64,000 nucleotides of DNA. Origin: Acanthosepion pharaonis. Taxonomy: Eukaryota > Mollusca > Cephalopoda > Sepiida > Sepiidae. The position numbers were made by a program, and so were the translations under genes. The stretch covers positions 3,935,001 to 3,999,000 of the forward strand of contig CAHIKZ030004724.1 in the NCBI GenBank assembly GCA_903632075.3, given 5' to 3'. The notes under the pieces are model-generated. The model saw only the letters and a program-made list of their open reading frames with translations. It was not told where the DNA came from and did no database searches. Below, piece after piece: positions 32,290 through 43,095 of the stretch. Numbering within the stretch: the stretch's first letter is position 1; every line of letters begins with the position of its first letter.

Positions 32290-32585
32290 GCGATACAAGT
32301 CTCACTAATTAACCCATAGTTTGGGGAGAACAAACCGGTTAATACCTTTCCCAAGGTTATTTGCGCGTAAGTGAATATAACAAAACAAAGGTGAATTTGA
32401 ACTCGGCTCCGCGAATAACAATTTCGAGCCGATATCCATTACACCATACGCAAGCTTACGGCACCTGATATTCACAAGCGGTCACCCTTCTAGATACTGA
32501 CCAAACTCAACGTTGCTTAACATCGGTGATCGTACGGGAACCGGTGTTTCAATGTGATGTGGCCGGAAACCCTTTAAATTTTTTG
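32290..32585 (-). mobile_element. 5S rRNA/tRNA composite SINE
   Basis: The minus strand from about 32580 reads as a 5S rRNA derivative: GAAACACCGGTTCCCGTACG, GATCACCGATGTTAAGCAACG (5S box A region), AGTATCTAGAAGGGTGACCG and CAGGTGCCGTAAGCTTG (box C and 3' end). It then continues GGTGTAATGGATATCGGCTC..GAGCCGAGTTCAAATTC, a tRNA-like A and B box. The body TTCACTTACGCG..GGGAAAGGTATTAA..CTATGGGTTAATTAG matches SINE family A. A copy in plus orientation is at 36282-36560. Confidence 0.8.
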
Positions 32586-32599
32586 TAGATGTCTACAAA

Positions 32600-32650
32600 A
32601 AGAAATGCATTTCTCTCTTTCTTCTTTATTTCTTTCTTTCTTTCTTTCTT

Positions 32651-32681
<31 letters not shown>

Positions 32682-32900
32682 CTCATTTTTCTGCCTTGCT
32701 GTATATTTTTGTATCGTTTTCTTTCTCACTTTTTTCTTTCTTTCTTTCTTTGCTTCTCTTCATTGTATTTTATTATTATGCGTAATTCTCTTCTCTCTCT
32801 CTTTCTCCCTCTCTCTCTTTATCTCTACATCACATTCATATTTATTTTCTCTCTCTTTAAGTTTTCTCTTTGTATCTGCCTCTTTCTAAATAGAAAGTCA
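32600..32900. repeat. TTTC and TATC runs, pyrimidine-rich
   Basis: TTTC at about 32628-32652, TATC at 32653-32680, then CT-rich. Confidence 0.9.
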
Positions 32901-33090
32901 AAATGACACAAATATTTTTGTTTTGTTTGTTTATCTAAAACAATTTTTTACTGAAGATGAGAAAAAAAAGTAAAGATCTTATTGTTATTTAAATTTGAAT
33001 TTCTTGTCATTCGACTGCATAATATAAAAATATGAGGGCGTCAACCAGGAAGAAAGAAAATCGGAGATGAATGACTCCGGGAGGTAGGGA

Positions 33091-34272
33091 TTCAAATGTG
33101 AATGCATCAAGGGAGTGGGGGGGTTCAAATGTGAATGCATCAAGGGGGGGGGGGTTCAAATGTGAATGCAACAAGGGAGTGGGGGGGTTCAAATGTGAAT
33201 GCATCAAGGGAGGGGGGGTTCAAATGTGAATGCATCAAGGGGTGGGGGTTCAAATGTGAATGCAACAAGGGAGTGGGGGTTCAAATGTGAATGCATCAAG
33301 GGAGTGGGGGGTTCAAATGTGAATGCATCAAGGAAGTGGGGGGTTCAAATGTGAATGCATCAAGGGAGTGAGGGGTTCAAATGTGAATGCAACAAGGGGG
33401 GGGGGGGGTTCAAATGTGAATGCATCAAGGGAGTGGGGGGGTTCAAATGTGAATGCATCAAGAGAGTGGGGGGGGTTCAAATGTGAATGCATCAAAGGAG
33501 TGGGGGGGTTCAAATGTGAATGCATCAAGGGAGTGGGGGTTCAAATGTGAATGCAACAAGGAGTGGGGGGGGTCAAATGTGAATGCATCAAGGGGAGGGG
33601 GGTTCAAATGTGAATGCATCAAGGAGTGGGGGTTCAAATGTGAATGCAACAAGGAGTGGGGGGGGTCAAATGTGAATGCATCAAGGGAGCGGGGGTTCAA
33701 ATGTGAATGCATCAAAGGAGTGGGGGGTTCAAATGTGAATGCATCAAGGGAGTGGGGGTTCAAATGTGAATGCAACAAGGGAGTGGGGGGTTCAAATGTG
33801 AATGCATCAAGGAGTGGGGGTTCAAATGTGAATGCATCAAAGGAGTGGGGGTTCAAATGTGAATGCATCAAAGGAAGGGAGGGTTCAAGGTGAATGCAAC
33901 AAGGAGTGGGGGTTCAAATGTGAATGCATCAAGGGAGTGGGGGGTTCAAATGTGAATGCATCAAGGGAGTGGGGGGTTCAAATGTGAATGCAACAAGGAG
34001 TGGGGGGTTCAAATGTGAATGCATCAAAGGAAGGTGGGGTTCAAATGTGAATGCAACAAGGAGTGGGGGGTTCAAATGTGAATGCATCAAGGGAGGGGGG
34101 GGTTCAAATGTGAATGCATCAAATGAAGGTGGGGGGGTCAAATGTGAATGCATCAAGGGAGTGGGGGTTCAAATGTGAATGCAACAAGGGAGTGTGGGTT
34201 CAAATGTGAATGCAACAAGGGAGTGGGGGGTTCAAATGTGAATGCGTCAAGGGAGTGGGGGGTTCAAATGTT
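33091..34272. repeat. 31-bp G-rich minisatellite, about 38 units
   Basis: Unit TTCAAATGTGAATGCATCAA plus GGGAGTGGGGG. Length varies by G-run size (about 28-33 bp). Variants are GCATC/GCAAC and AGGGAG/AAGGAG/AAGGAAGG. Several frames stay open on both strands (SNVNASREWG, FKCECIKGVG, HSHLNPP, DAFTFEP) simply because the unit lacks stops. Frame drift from G-run changes argues against coding. Confidence 0.95.
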
Positions 34273-36281
34273 AATCACGGTTCGTCGCTTAATCTCGGTC
34301 ATTCATGTTGGCGACGATATTTTTAGCTCATTTTATAAAATAATTAAATTTAATTCGATTTTCGAGTCACCATCTAATTTTTTATCTTCTCGGAAGCATT
34401 TGAATCTAAAATCTTCTGATATTATTTACATTTTCTTTTTATTTGGTATGCTATATTGAAAACTATTAACCGAAATTCTAGATCTAATTTTCTTTCACAA
34501 ATGGATCGCTGTAAATTTTAAAGTGTACTTAATATTGTCTGTAAACGTAAAAAAATTGCAGGTGGCGGTATTTCTCTTCTTTTATATGGTGTATCCCTTA
34601 AATATGTGGACGATCATAGCTCTCCACAACTTCCTAATATTTGCATTAGGTTGAGTCGTAAGTAGTTTCTGTTTTTGTTTACCAAATTTATTCTTCAAAT
34701 AATAATAGATAAATTACATTCTGTTCAATTACATATTAACCATTATTTGTAATGAATTGTTGACAATAATCAGGCCGAACTTCGACAGCCTTTGAGCAAA
34801 ATTTCGCTGGTTTTGATATGAACGTGTTGACGAACTCCTGAATCTGGTTTTCATTAAAAAAAATCTTTCCCCTTTCCATCGAAACTTTTTGCACTGATGT
34901 AATGAATATGCATACACCTGGGTTCCCCCTCACAGTAATATGATTGGCTGGTGTCAGCCATAAATACAGACTGATGTGGAGGTACAGGACGACGCCTATT
35001 GCCTACGCCTATTGCAGTTACCTGATAGATTGTCCTACCCGGTTACAGTAGTCAACAACCACTTTGCTACTTCGAACAAATATCTCCCTTTCCCGGACAT
35101 ATCATGCACCAATCCGAAAAGATAATAATTGGTTAGTGCAAGGTTAGCATGAATATGGCAGGTTAGGTGCCACGGAGCAACTGAGTTCCAAAATTATTTC
35201 CTTTGTTATTCTTGGTGTATACGGCCTTGAATTGCCATGGAGGATAAAACCTTTTTCTCTATTAACAAGCCTAATGTGCTTTTCAACAAAACGTTTCTGA
35301 AAATGTTGCAGCTGCTGGACGCATAAATGTGCATTTATTGTTTCATTGCATTCTAATGAAATTGAACTCTAAATGAATACTATTCCAACGGTCCCACCAT
35401 GCGAACAGCATTAGATTTCTTCAAGGAAGCTCAGGTTTTGAGGTCATTTGTCAAGGTTTATCTTTGTCAATCCACTGCCTTTTGCGTTGAACATTGTTGT
35501 ATATATTCCATTTTTCATCTTCTCTTATATTTAAGGAATGGTGATTATATGATGATATATTCGTCTTTACAATGGCTTCCCCGAAACGGAAATATAATTA
35601 TAACTCAACCTAATAGATATAATTATAGACACAACGTTTCGACCAAGTACCTTCATCTAAAAAACCATCTGACATTGCAATGAAAAGGCTGCTCTGAGCC
35701 TAAATAATCTGAAGTCCTGCGAAAAGGTTACCTAATGGATAAATGCTTAAATAATAAAAGTAAATAAGGTTCACCTATCGTTCAGTTCACACTCCTCCCT
35801 GTTTTTTTTTTTTTGTTTTTTTTTTAAACGGAAGTAGATGTTAATCCCTTGTTTCCGGTTTAGAATTGGGTTTCTGGTTGCATCCAAAGTCTTTTACTTT
35901 TCTTTCACTTCCAGTAACCCCTTGCATCTTAGTGGAGTTGTTACCTTTCTTGGGGTGAGTTGATTAAAAAAAATAGTTTGAGTCGTAGAAATAAGACTTT
36001 CTTAGCCTTAGTTTTAGCGGAAGAAGTTTTCTATATTTACATTTTAATCTTTAATCTTTATTGAAAAAAAAGAAAGAAGTGTTACAGTGACCTAGTGATC
36101 GGGAATTCAATCGCTGGACAAGCTACTGATATCCATATACGCCTATGCAATAGGAACGAACAAGAAACGGAAACGCAGGAGGCAACAATAACATAATAAT
36201 CAGCTAACAATAATGAAGATGGTCAGAGCGTTTTTGGTCGAAACGCCGTTGCCTACAGTAACATCAATAACAAAGATGAGA
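34273..36281. other. unassigned, with two hammerhead-like relics
   Basis: No gene recognised. 34925-34965 has a hairpin GGCTG..CAGCC beside ATTGG and CATAAATA, promoter-like at best. 34620-34655 resembles a reversed RTE tail (AGCTCTCCACAACTTCC). Minus 35628-35660 (..GATGAAGGTACTTGGTCGAA..) and plus 36208-36253 (..ATGAAGATGGTC..GGTCGAA..) have the GAAACG part of a PLE-type hammerhead, but neither keeps an intact CTGANGA. Confidence 0.4.
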
Positions 36282-36560
36282 TTATGACCATACAAAGTCG
36301 AAACACCTGTTCTCATCCGATCACCGAAGTTAAGCAACGTTGAAACTGGTCATTACCTAGATGGGTGACTGCTCGGGAATACCAGGTGCTGTAAGCTTGG
36401 ATGTGCGGGTGATGTAATGGATAAAGGCTCAGGATGAGAAATCAGAGAGCCGAGTTCTAATTCCAGTCAGGTTTGTCATATTCACTTACGGGTAAATACC
36501 TTTGGAAAAGTATGAATCCACATCTTCTCCTCAAAGCTATGAGTTAAATAGTAAGAATTT
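36282..36560 (+). mobile_element. 5S rRNA/tRNA composite SINE
   Basis: 36282-36400 is a diverged 5S rRNA copy: TATGACCATAC, GAAACACC, CATCCGATCACCGAAGTTAA, ACCTAGATGGGTGACTGC, GGGAATACCAGGTGCTGTAA. It is followed by GGGTGATGTAATGGATAAAG and GAGCCGAGTTCTAATTCC (tRNA-like A and B boxes), then the family A body TTCACTTACGGGTAAATACC..CTATGAGTTAAATAG. The order and junction (GTAAGCTTGG/C..) match the minus-strand copy at 32.4 kb, so the fusion is a real family and not a chance adjacency. Confidence 0.85.
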
Positions 36561-37430
36561 TATCAGAAAACCATTAAAAATTATTTTAATCCCAAAATAT
36601 GCTTCGGCTTTAAATAACCTTAAAAAGGTTGATAAACCGTAAAAAAAACAATCTGTAAGAAAGATGAGATCTATAGCCCGAATAAATCTAAATAAAGATT
36701 AATATATCCTAGCATAAAGCCACAGTAGTATGCCATCCAGGGAGGATCGAACTCACTACATGAAGAGCTTCTTAACCATCACCACAGATTTTTATAGTTA
36801 TTTACTGAAGTTAACAAGAGCTCAAGAGATGCTCGAAATAATTATATCAGTTTGTTAGTTGAGCACAGCGAGATCCCTAATTTCAGCTTTGTGCCATGTC
36901 TAAGCTATGCTTAGTAAATCAATATATTAGTAGATTAGTCGCTAGTCATCACTATGGTAGGCGTGCATCATATTTATTTAATAAGGTTAGATTCGTGAGA
37001 AGCTAGGTTGCTCAACTGAAGCACTTTGCAAGAAGTGGAACACAATATAATCGAAAGGATTTTTGCTGAATGAGATTTTCAGTTACCTAAGGTTTTGAAA
37101 AAGAGAGAGTCTTTTATTTATTTATTTTTGTTACAAAATCATTTATTCTCTCATTGTTGGGACCAAGTTAAATAAATTCTGCTTTTCGGAATTTATATAT
37201 TTTGGCTTCAGTTGGAACGAAATTTTATCATTACATAATCAGTTTACTTTTTTTTCGTGACATTTAACAAATATAATTTATATTTTTCAATTTCCACTGA
37301 CATTGAAGGGGGGGGGTTCATTACATTAAATATGCAGTAAACTACTTTTCTTTTCTTTTGTTCACTTTTTCCGCATATGTGTGAGAAACATATGCTCAGA
37401 CATAGAACACACTAATATAACCTATAAATA
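36561..37430. other. mostly unassigned; tRNA-like fragment at 36735-36790 (minus)
   Basis: The minus strand shows TGGTGATGGTTAAGAAGC and GTGAGTTCGATCCTCCCTGG, a SINE head fragment. No gene in the rest. Confidence 0.4.
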
Positions 37431-37431
37431 T

Positions 37432-37493
<62 letters not shown>
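37431..37493. repeat. (GATA)n microsatellite
   Basis: Uninterrupted tetranucleotide run. Confidence 0.95.
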
Positions 37494-37494
<1 letters not shown>

Positions 37495-39330
37495 AAAGAA
37501 GAAAAAGAAGGGGACAAATCAAGTGAGTGGTAGAGAGAGGACTAAATCAAACGATGCAAAGAGAGAATGAGAAAAAGATGAATGGAGAGATAGGTACAAA
37601 AGAAAAAAGAGAGAAGAATATGAAGGTGAAAGAAGAGCGAGAGAGAAAAAAATGAGAGGCACGTATAAAAATAAAATACACTCAAGAAAGGAAAGAAAGA
37701 AAGAAAACTATACAAAAAAATGTGGACATGAGAGATATACAGAAAGATAAATATGAGAGAGACCAAGAGCGATACAAAAAGAGAAGAGAGGGAGAAATAA
37801 AAAGTAAGTCATATAAAAGAGAGAAAATAGAAAAAAAAAGAAAATAGTCATATAGGAATAAAGTGTCGTTGGGTTTGAACACGGATCGCCAGAGATCAAG
37901 CACAGTCGACTTCATCTTGAAATAATTAGATCACGTGACTGGTAAAGGAAAATATATATATATGGGAATTAACCGCAAGTATTGTTCGAAGGTGTTACTA
38001 TGAGGCTATGCCGAAGGGCAGATTTTCGTCCGGGAAGGTAGACAGACCCGATCGCGTTTATGCGGGGTCTACGGGGATTTTTTGGCCGAGCCTACGGGCT
38101 CGAGAACCCCACTTTAAATTCGGCCTTGGGCTACATGTGACTGTGTGGGGCAGTTACTAAATAGCGTCGAAGGTGTTACTATTATTGTATCTGTGATTCG
38201 CAAAGTTTCTCCTACAAACGGGCATTAAAATAAATGCTGAATAAAAAAACAGAAGAGTTCGAGAAAAAAAAGAAGAGAATGTACAAGACAGAGATACAAA
38301 AGGAGAAAGAATAAAATATATATACAGAGAGATGGGGGGAGACAGAATAGCTATAAAAAGAGAGAAAAGAGAAAAGTGAACGAAGAAGAGATAGCTAGAG
38401 AGAAAATGAGAGAGGGTTGAGAATAGAGATATAGAAAGATAGATCGAGAGAGAAAGAGAGAGAACCAAAAACAGGAGAGCAATATAGAAAGAGAGAGCAG
38501 GCCGGAAAAGTAGCACAAAGAGTAAAGAGATTGATAAAGATTACCATGAAGAGAGAGAGAGAGAATAAAAAAAAGAGACATAAAGAAAGATTATGGGAAG
38601 AGGAAAAGGGGGAGATCAAGACAGAGTAAGAGAGAGAAAACAGAAGGAATAAAAGAAAATGAATAAGAAGTATAGAAGGAAAATAAGTGAAAGTGAAAGT
38701 GAAAGTGAAAGAACAAAGCGAGAGATATACAAAAGCGAGAGAGAGAAGAATAAGAGATCGATACAGAATGAGAATGAGTGAAAACAACAGAGAGAAAAAA
38801 GGAGATACCAAGAAACGTAAGGAAAAGGAATAAGAGAGAAACACAAGGATTAAATTCGAGAAAACAAAAGATAAATACAAAGAAACAGAGAGAGAAAAAG
38901 AATGAGAAATGGACACGGGGGATACTTTGAGAGAGGCAGAGAGAAAAATGAAAGGGGGATACAAAGTGAGAATGAAATAAAACGAGAGGGAAAGAACAAA
39001 AAGAAAGACACAAAAGGGAGAGAAAAAGCGAGATACAAAAAGAAAATGAGAGAGACAAGTGTTAGAAAGAGCAACAAGAGGTACAAACGAAAGAAAGAAA
39101 GAAAGAAAGAAAGAAAGAAAAGAAAGAAAGAAAGAAAGAAAGAAAGAAAAAAAGACGATAAAAAAGAATAAGAAACAGGTGCAAAGAGAAAATGAAAGAG
39201 AACAAGACAGAGAGTGTTCGAGAATAAAGGAAAGATTCAAGCAGAGAATGTGAAAGAAAGACAACAATAAGAGCGAGAAAAAAAAGAGATAGAGAAATAG
39301 AAAAACTAAAAGAAAACACTGAAAGCAAGA
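37494..39330. repeat. polypurine (GA-rich) tract, 1.8 kb
   Basis: G/A-rich on the plus strand throughout, except 37860-38240. Contains GAGAGA, GAAA (39086-39150) and GTGAAA repeats. The minus-strand frames are F/S/L low complexity. Confidence 0.85.
38002..38166 (+). ncRNA. structured snRNA-like insert with 16-bp flanking repeats
   Basis: It is flanked by TCGAAGGTGTTACTAT at 37986-38001 and again at 38167-38182. Its composition is GC-rich, unlike the surrounding purine tract. It can form GTAGAC..GTCTAC enclosing ACCC..GGGT-like pairs (38038-38072), then GGGG-ATTTTTTGG-CGAGCC-TAC-GGGCTCG-AGAA-CCCC. This puts a Sm-site-like T run beside a perfect 6-bp hairpin. A retroposed small RNA or an unknown SINE are the options. 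I do not recognise a known snRNA. Confidence 0.4.
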
Positions 39331-39338
39331 GAACTATA

Positions 39339-39913
39339 TCTATAATTCTCAAAATGTGTGTGTGTGTATGTATGTGTGAGTATATATGTATTTCCGCAGT
39401 TTTCATCCGATTTCGATGAAAAATATTTTGTTTGATAGATAATTTTTCAGTGCCGGTTCGGAGTCAAAATTGGCTGGAAAAAATTACAACCTTGAAGGTG
39501 AAAAAAATCGAAAAAACTGATTTTTAACACTTTGTGCAAAAATCAAAAGCAAAATTTAATGTCTGTAAAAAACAACGTACAATCAATTTAGAGAGTTGAA
39601 ATCTAACGCAAAAGATTATTAGAATTATAAAAAAAGATATTATATTATAAATAAAAATTATCGTATATTATTATTATGACGGTCCATGGGAGAGGTTCCT
39701 TCCTTACAAGAATGAAAACGCAAAAACGACCCTTTTCAGGGTCACCCCCATTCAAATTATTAACCCCCTATTTAGGGATGTGCCGCAGTTGCACCCAACT
39801 GTTGTTACTGATATTGATTTTCAAGTGGGCTGACTTTAAACTTAAACTGCTCCAATTGAGCTGCAAAATTCCTAGTAATGAAACACCCGGGCGAAGGCGG
39901 GTTATCCTGCTGG
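39339..39913 (+). mobile_element. non-autonomous Helitron, 575 bp
   Basis: Begins TCTATAATTCTC after A39338 and ends CTGG before T39914, as Helitrons insert between A and T. The 3' end has the subterminal hairpin CCCGGGCGAAGGCGGG shortly before CTGG. The GT-rich run then TTCCGCAGTTTTCATCCGA near the 5' end is typical of these elements. No Rep/helicase coding. Confidence 0.75.
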
Positions 39914-40497
39914 TAGAGAATAAGGAAGTGATGATAAAAAGAAAGAAAGAAGACAGTACAAACAAAAGAAAAGAAAGAAAAGATAGCGAGAAAAAAAAGA
40001 GAAAAAAGAACGAACAAGATATAAGTAAATCCGTATGTATATTCTGCACATTTGGCGTGTTAGAGTAAGCTTGGACTTATCAATAACCAAAAAAAGAAAG
40101 AGAAAAAAAAGAGGGGTGGATAAGAGAAGCTTCTTTACCTTCATTTTCATTGGCTGCATATTAGATGCAGGTCGCTGAATCGACCTCTTCCATCAAGTAA
40201 GGCTAAAGAAATATGCCAAACAATACGTGCAAACTCAAACAGTGAGACTCTTAACGAAACTAATGCAAAAGTGCGCAGGTGTCACCAGAAACATGTTTTT
40301 TCCCTCTATTTTCATATCCAGTTTCCTGAAAGCAACACAAATTTATGTATATCCCAAACTTACACATGAACGAATAAATTCGCTTACAAAATAAATCCAG
40401 CAACGTGAGTACGCATATCTATTTATTATGAACTTAGTAAGACACAAGATTAAATGCCAGGCTAGGAAGACTCTGTTGCGCCAAATTTGTAAGTTTA
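39914..40497. other. purine-rich then unassigned
   Basis: GA-rich 39930-40010 and 40085-40125. No gene seen. Confidence 0.5.
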
Positions 40498-40740
40498 TCA
40501 AGACAACCAATTTTCCTGTAAAAGAAATTCGAAACCTGGAGCTTTAACAAAGCCAACACACCACCCAGTAACGTCATTGAAAATTATACCACTAAGTAAT
40601 CCGGCATCATGTCTACTTTGTCCTTTCAGAACTTGGACGATCATGGCTTTCCACATTTTCCTCTCTTTTGTCGTTCTAAGTAACTGTTTACACTTTGGTA
40701 TCCATTTTTTCCATATTTTTGCCATTAATTCACACAAACA
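40498..40740 (-). pseudogene. RTE-like LINE C-terminal fragment
   Basis: The minus-strand frame reads KERKMWKAMIVQVLKGQSRH. The block RK.W.AMI..VL.G is the end of RTE-type ORFs and parallels DRKLWRAVIAYALRGNGS at 47.9 kb and RKLWRAMLAY at 50.9 kb. Confidence 0.5.
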
Positions 40741-40924
40741 CGTTAACTAAGTTACTTCCTTACATTCTCCAAATTCGTCTCCGCGTCCTTGTGGTTGATG
40801 AATTATTTTCCACCCTACGATAAACGTTACAAGCCATCCGCTGCTCTACCGTTGTTTCCATAGAAAGTGTCCAGACGAACTACCCTCCTTAGTTTCACCA
40901 GCTTTAACCATTACGGTTAAGACC

Positions 40925-41160
40925 CACCATGTTCCGCACATTGCAGCGAACCAGCCTCATTCCCTTCGTACATCCATTGTTGAGATGTAATTTCCACTCG
41001 AGCAGATTCTTTCAACGAACAGCTGCTTTGTGGAATGGACTCCCAAGAGGATGCTTCCCCGTCCACTAAAATCTTAACCTGTTCTTCCCCATATATCCCC
41101 ATAAACTCTGCCTCTTACCCTGTAACCTTCTACTTAGAGCGACTCTTGGGCGTTGTACAA
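40925..41160 (+). pseudogene. LINE C-terminal tail
   Basis: The plus strand reads RFFQRTAALWNGLPRGCFPV, then NLNLFFP..YPHKLCLLPC. A Jockey/CR1-type terminal signature (LWN.LPRGCFP) with later decay. Confidence 0.5.
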
Positions 41161-41440
41161 GGTGAATATCACTGTAAAAAAAGTCCTTTCCTTATATAGT
41201 GTCCCAGAAATGTCAACCATATCTTCCTGTTAACCGCAGTTTTCTTGTAGTTTCTATTGTTCTGAAAAACTTTCTCGTTCCTGTCTTTTTCTGATTTTCA
41301 GGATGTGTATTTCTAGTTTCCATCTTATTTAAAACTTCCTCATTGCTGACATGCTCAGTCCATGGTATTCTCGGCATCCATGTGTGGAATCACGATCTCT
41401 GTTACGTTATCTGTGCTGAGATCCACAGTATTTTATTTTT

Positions 41441-41940
41441 TTAAGCGTTTCATCCCAAGCAAGGCGGGAAGCCACTAGCACGCAAGGGGTTACAGAGACT
41501 TGGAAGAGTGATGGAGGAAAGGATGAAGAGAAGGATAGGGGATAGATCAAGGAATCTGGAGACATCGATTGACATTACATTCGAATGGTTGGAGATTATA
41601 GCTATCAGGGAAACAAGAATTGGGGAGGGAGTTCCACAAGCGAGAAGTGTGAGACATGAAGCTGTTGGAGTAGAAGAGACGGCTACATTTAACAGTTTCG
41701 ACAATGAAAGGGTGTGAGCGAGATGCCAGCCTAGTTGAACGCTTAAATTCATGAAGTCTGGGAACCAGCGAATGCAGCTCATTAGAGTAGTTACCGTGAA
41801 AGTATTTGTAAAAAAAGACAGAGGGAGGCGACGACACGTCTGTGAGAGAGCGACTGTAGACGAGATGCCAGATCAGGGCCAATTACATTGCATATCCGTC
41901 TCTGGATTTTATCAAGGACCTTGTGATGAAAGCAGTTATG
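41441..41940 (-). pseudogene. Jockey/CR1-like LINE, 3' end
   Basis: Minus-strand frame at 41882-41547: FFYKYFHGNYSNELHSLVPR, LHEFKRSTRLASRSHPF, VKCSRLFYSNSFMSHTSRLW, NSLPNSCFPDSYNLQPF, ECNVNRCLQIP, stop. The 3' end TTGCTTGGGATGAAACGCTT is at 41441. Same family as 16886-17585 and 59889-60412; the longest undisturbed C-terminus of the set. 5'-truncated. Confidence 0.8.
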
Positions 41941-41949
41941 TTACTACAC

Positions 41950-42640
41950 TGAATCCATCGCATAAACTCCGGAGGAGATACGGAAATTAAACATAGAATA
42001 GGCTACGCTAGAAATAGTTTCACCCAATATCATAAGTTGCTAGAAAGGCAAAACATTAAGCTGAAATTTGAAGACATATTCTTAAATAGCCTCGTCAGAT
42101 CAAGACTTTCATATGACGTCAAACCCATTCTGAAAAATCAAAACTGTATACAAACGTTTTCTAAGATCAATGGCTAAATTGATACAGCTGTATATAAAAC
42201 GTTTTCTAAGATCAATGGCTAAAAATGGTTTTGAACGAGTGAAGCATGAGAGTCTTGGAGAAAATCACTCTTCTATTGACTGGCGCTACATAATCACAAA
42301 CAAAGAATTTTACCAAATAGCAGAAACCACATCATATAAGGACTACCAACAGCAGAAACAATTAAAATGGATAGCACATATAACTCGAACAGAAAATAAT
42401 GACATAATCAAGATGTTGACATTTCACCCTACTTCAAATAAAGGTTAAGAAGGAAACTCCTACCAGTACTTGAAAGAGCGATAACAACTACTGGACTTGA
42501 GAAAAGAAAATAATGACATAATCAAGATGTTGACATTCCACCCTACTTCAAATAAAGGTTAAGAAGGAAACTCCTATCAGTACTTGAAAGAGCGATAACG
42601 ACTACTGGACTTGAGAAACCTAATAATAATGTTTGAAGAA
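41950..42640 (+). pseudogene. non-LTR RT C-terminal part (RTE-like)
   Basis: Plus strand: DTEIKHRIGYARNSFTQYHK, LKFEDIFLNSLVRSRLSYDV, then from 42170 FLRSMAKNGFERVKHESLGE, FYQIAETTSYKDYQQQKQLK, WIAHITRTENNDIIKMLTF. This is the post-catalytic region (RIG.A...F, F...VRSRL.Y, then ..RQ...HI.R) of an RTE/Proto2-type LINE. The end is duplicated: AAAATAATGACATAATCAAG to GGACTTGAGAAA occurs at 42393-42506 and 42507-42619. The ACGTTTTCTAAGATCAATGG segment is also doubled (42152, 42200). Confidence 0.65.
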
Positions 42641-42839
42641 AAAGATTTTATAAATTTCAAACGACAGTAACACTGGATGCTCGATTAGTGAATGTTTCCT
42701 CATAAAGATTGATTTATTGATTGATTTGTTTTATGGCTTATCAACCTTTTTCAGGTTATTTAAAGCCAGAAATATTTTTAGTGTCCCCGATCTGTAAATC
42801 GCAATTCGGGCTCATCCTATTACTGATGGCCATGCATTC

Positions 42840-43095
42840 TCTCTTCTTTCAGTTTATACTTAGTCCTTTCTTCTCACTTCCCTTCGTTACCTTCTGTAGG
42901 AGATTTCTTTTCCATGTCTGCTATCAATACTGTGTCATCTGCATATCTTATGTTGTCAAGATTGTGGCCGCCGATGCTGAATCCCGGTAGGATTTCCAAT
43001 TCTACCAGAAATGCCTCGCTGTATAGGTTGAATATGTTACAGTTTTTTGTGTATATGTGTGTATGTGTAACTAGTGAGTTAGTCAAAATGACTTA
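42840..43095 (-). pseudogene. RTE-type RT catalytic fragment
   Basis: Minus strand: NIFNLYSEAFLVELEILPGF, IGGHNLDNIRYADDTVLIAD. NLYSE..L..L...PG..IGG...NIRYADDT is the RTE/BovB-type motif B-C region; YADD is the catalytic pair. Roughly 60 codons survive, with simple sequence upstream. Confidence 0.8.

Noticed and set aside
33453..33893. 146-codon repeat 'protein' SNVNASREWG
   Set aside because: A minisatellite without stops; opposite-strand frames are equally open and the frame shifts with G-run length.
36282..36400. Functional 5S rRNA gene
   Set aside because: Many substitutions, joined directly to a tRNA-like module and SINE body; no terminator T-run after the 5S part.
38395..39267. 290-codon minus-strand frame
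   Set aside because: Translation of a GA-rich tract read as CT; low complexity, no domain.
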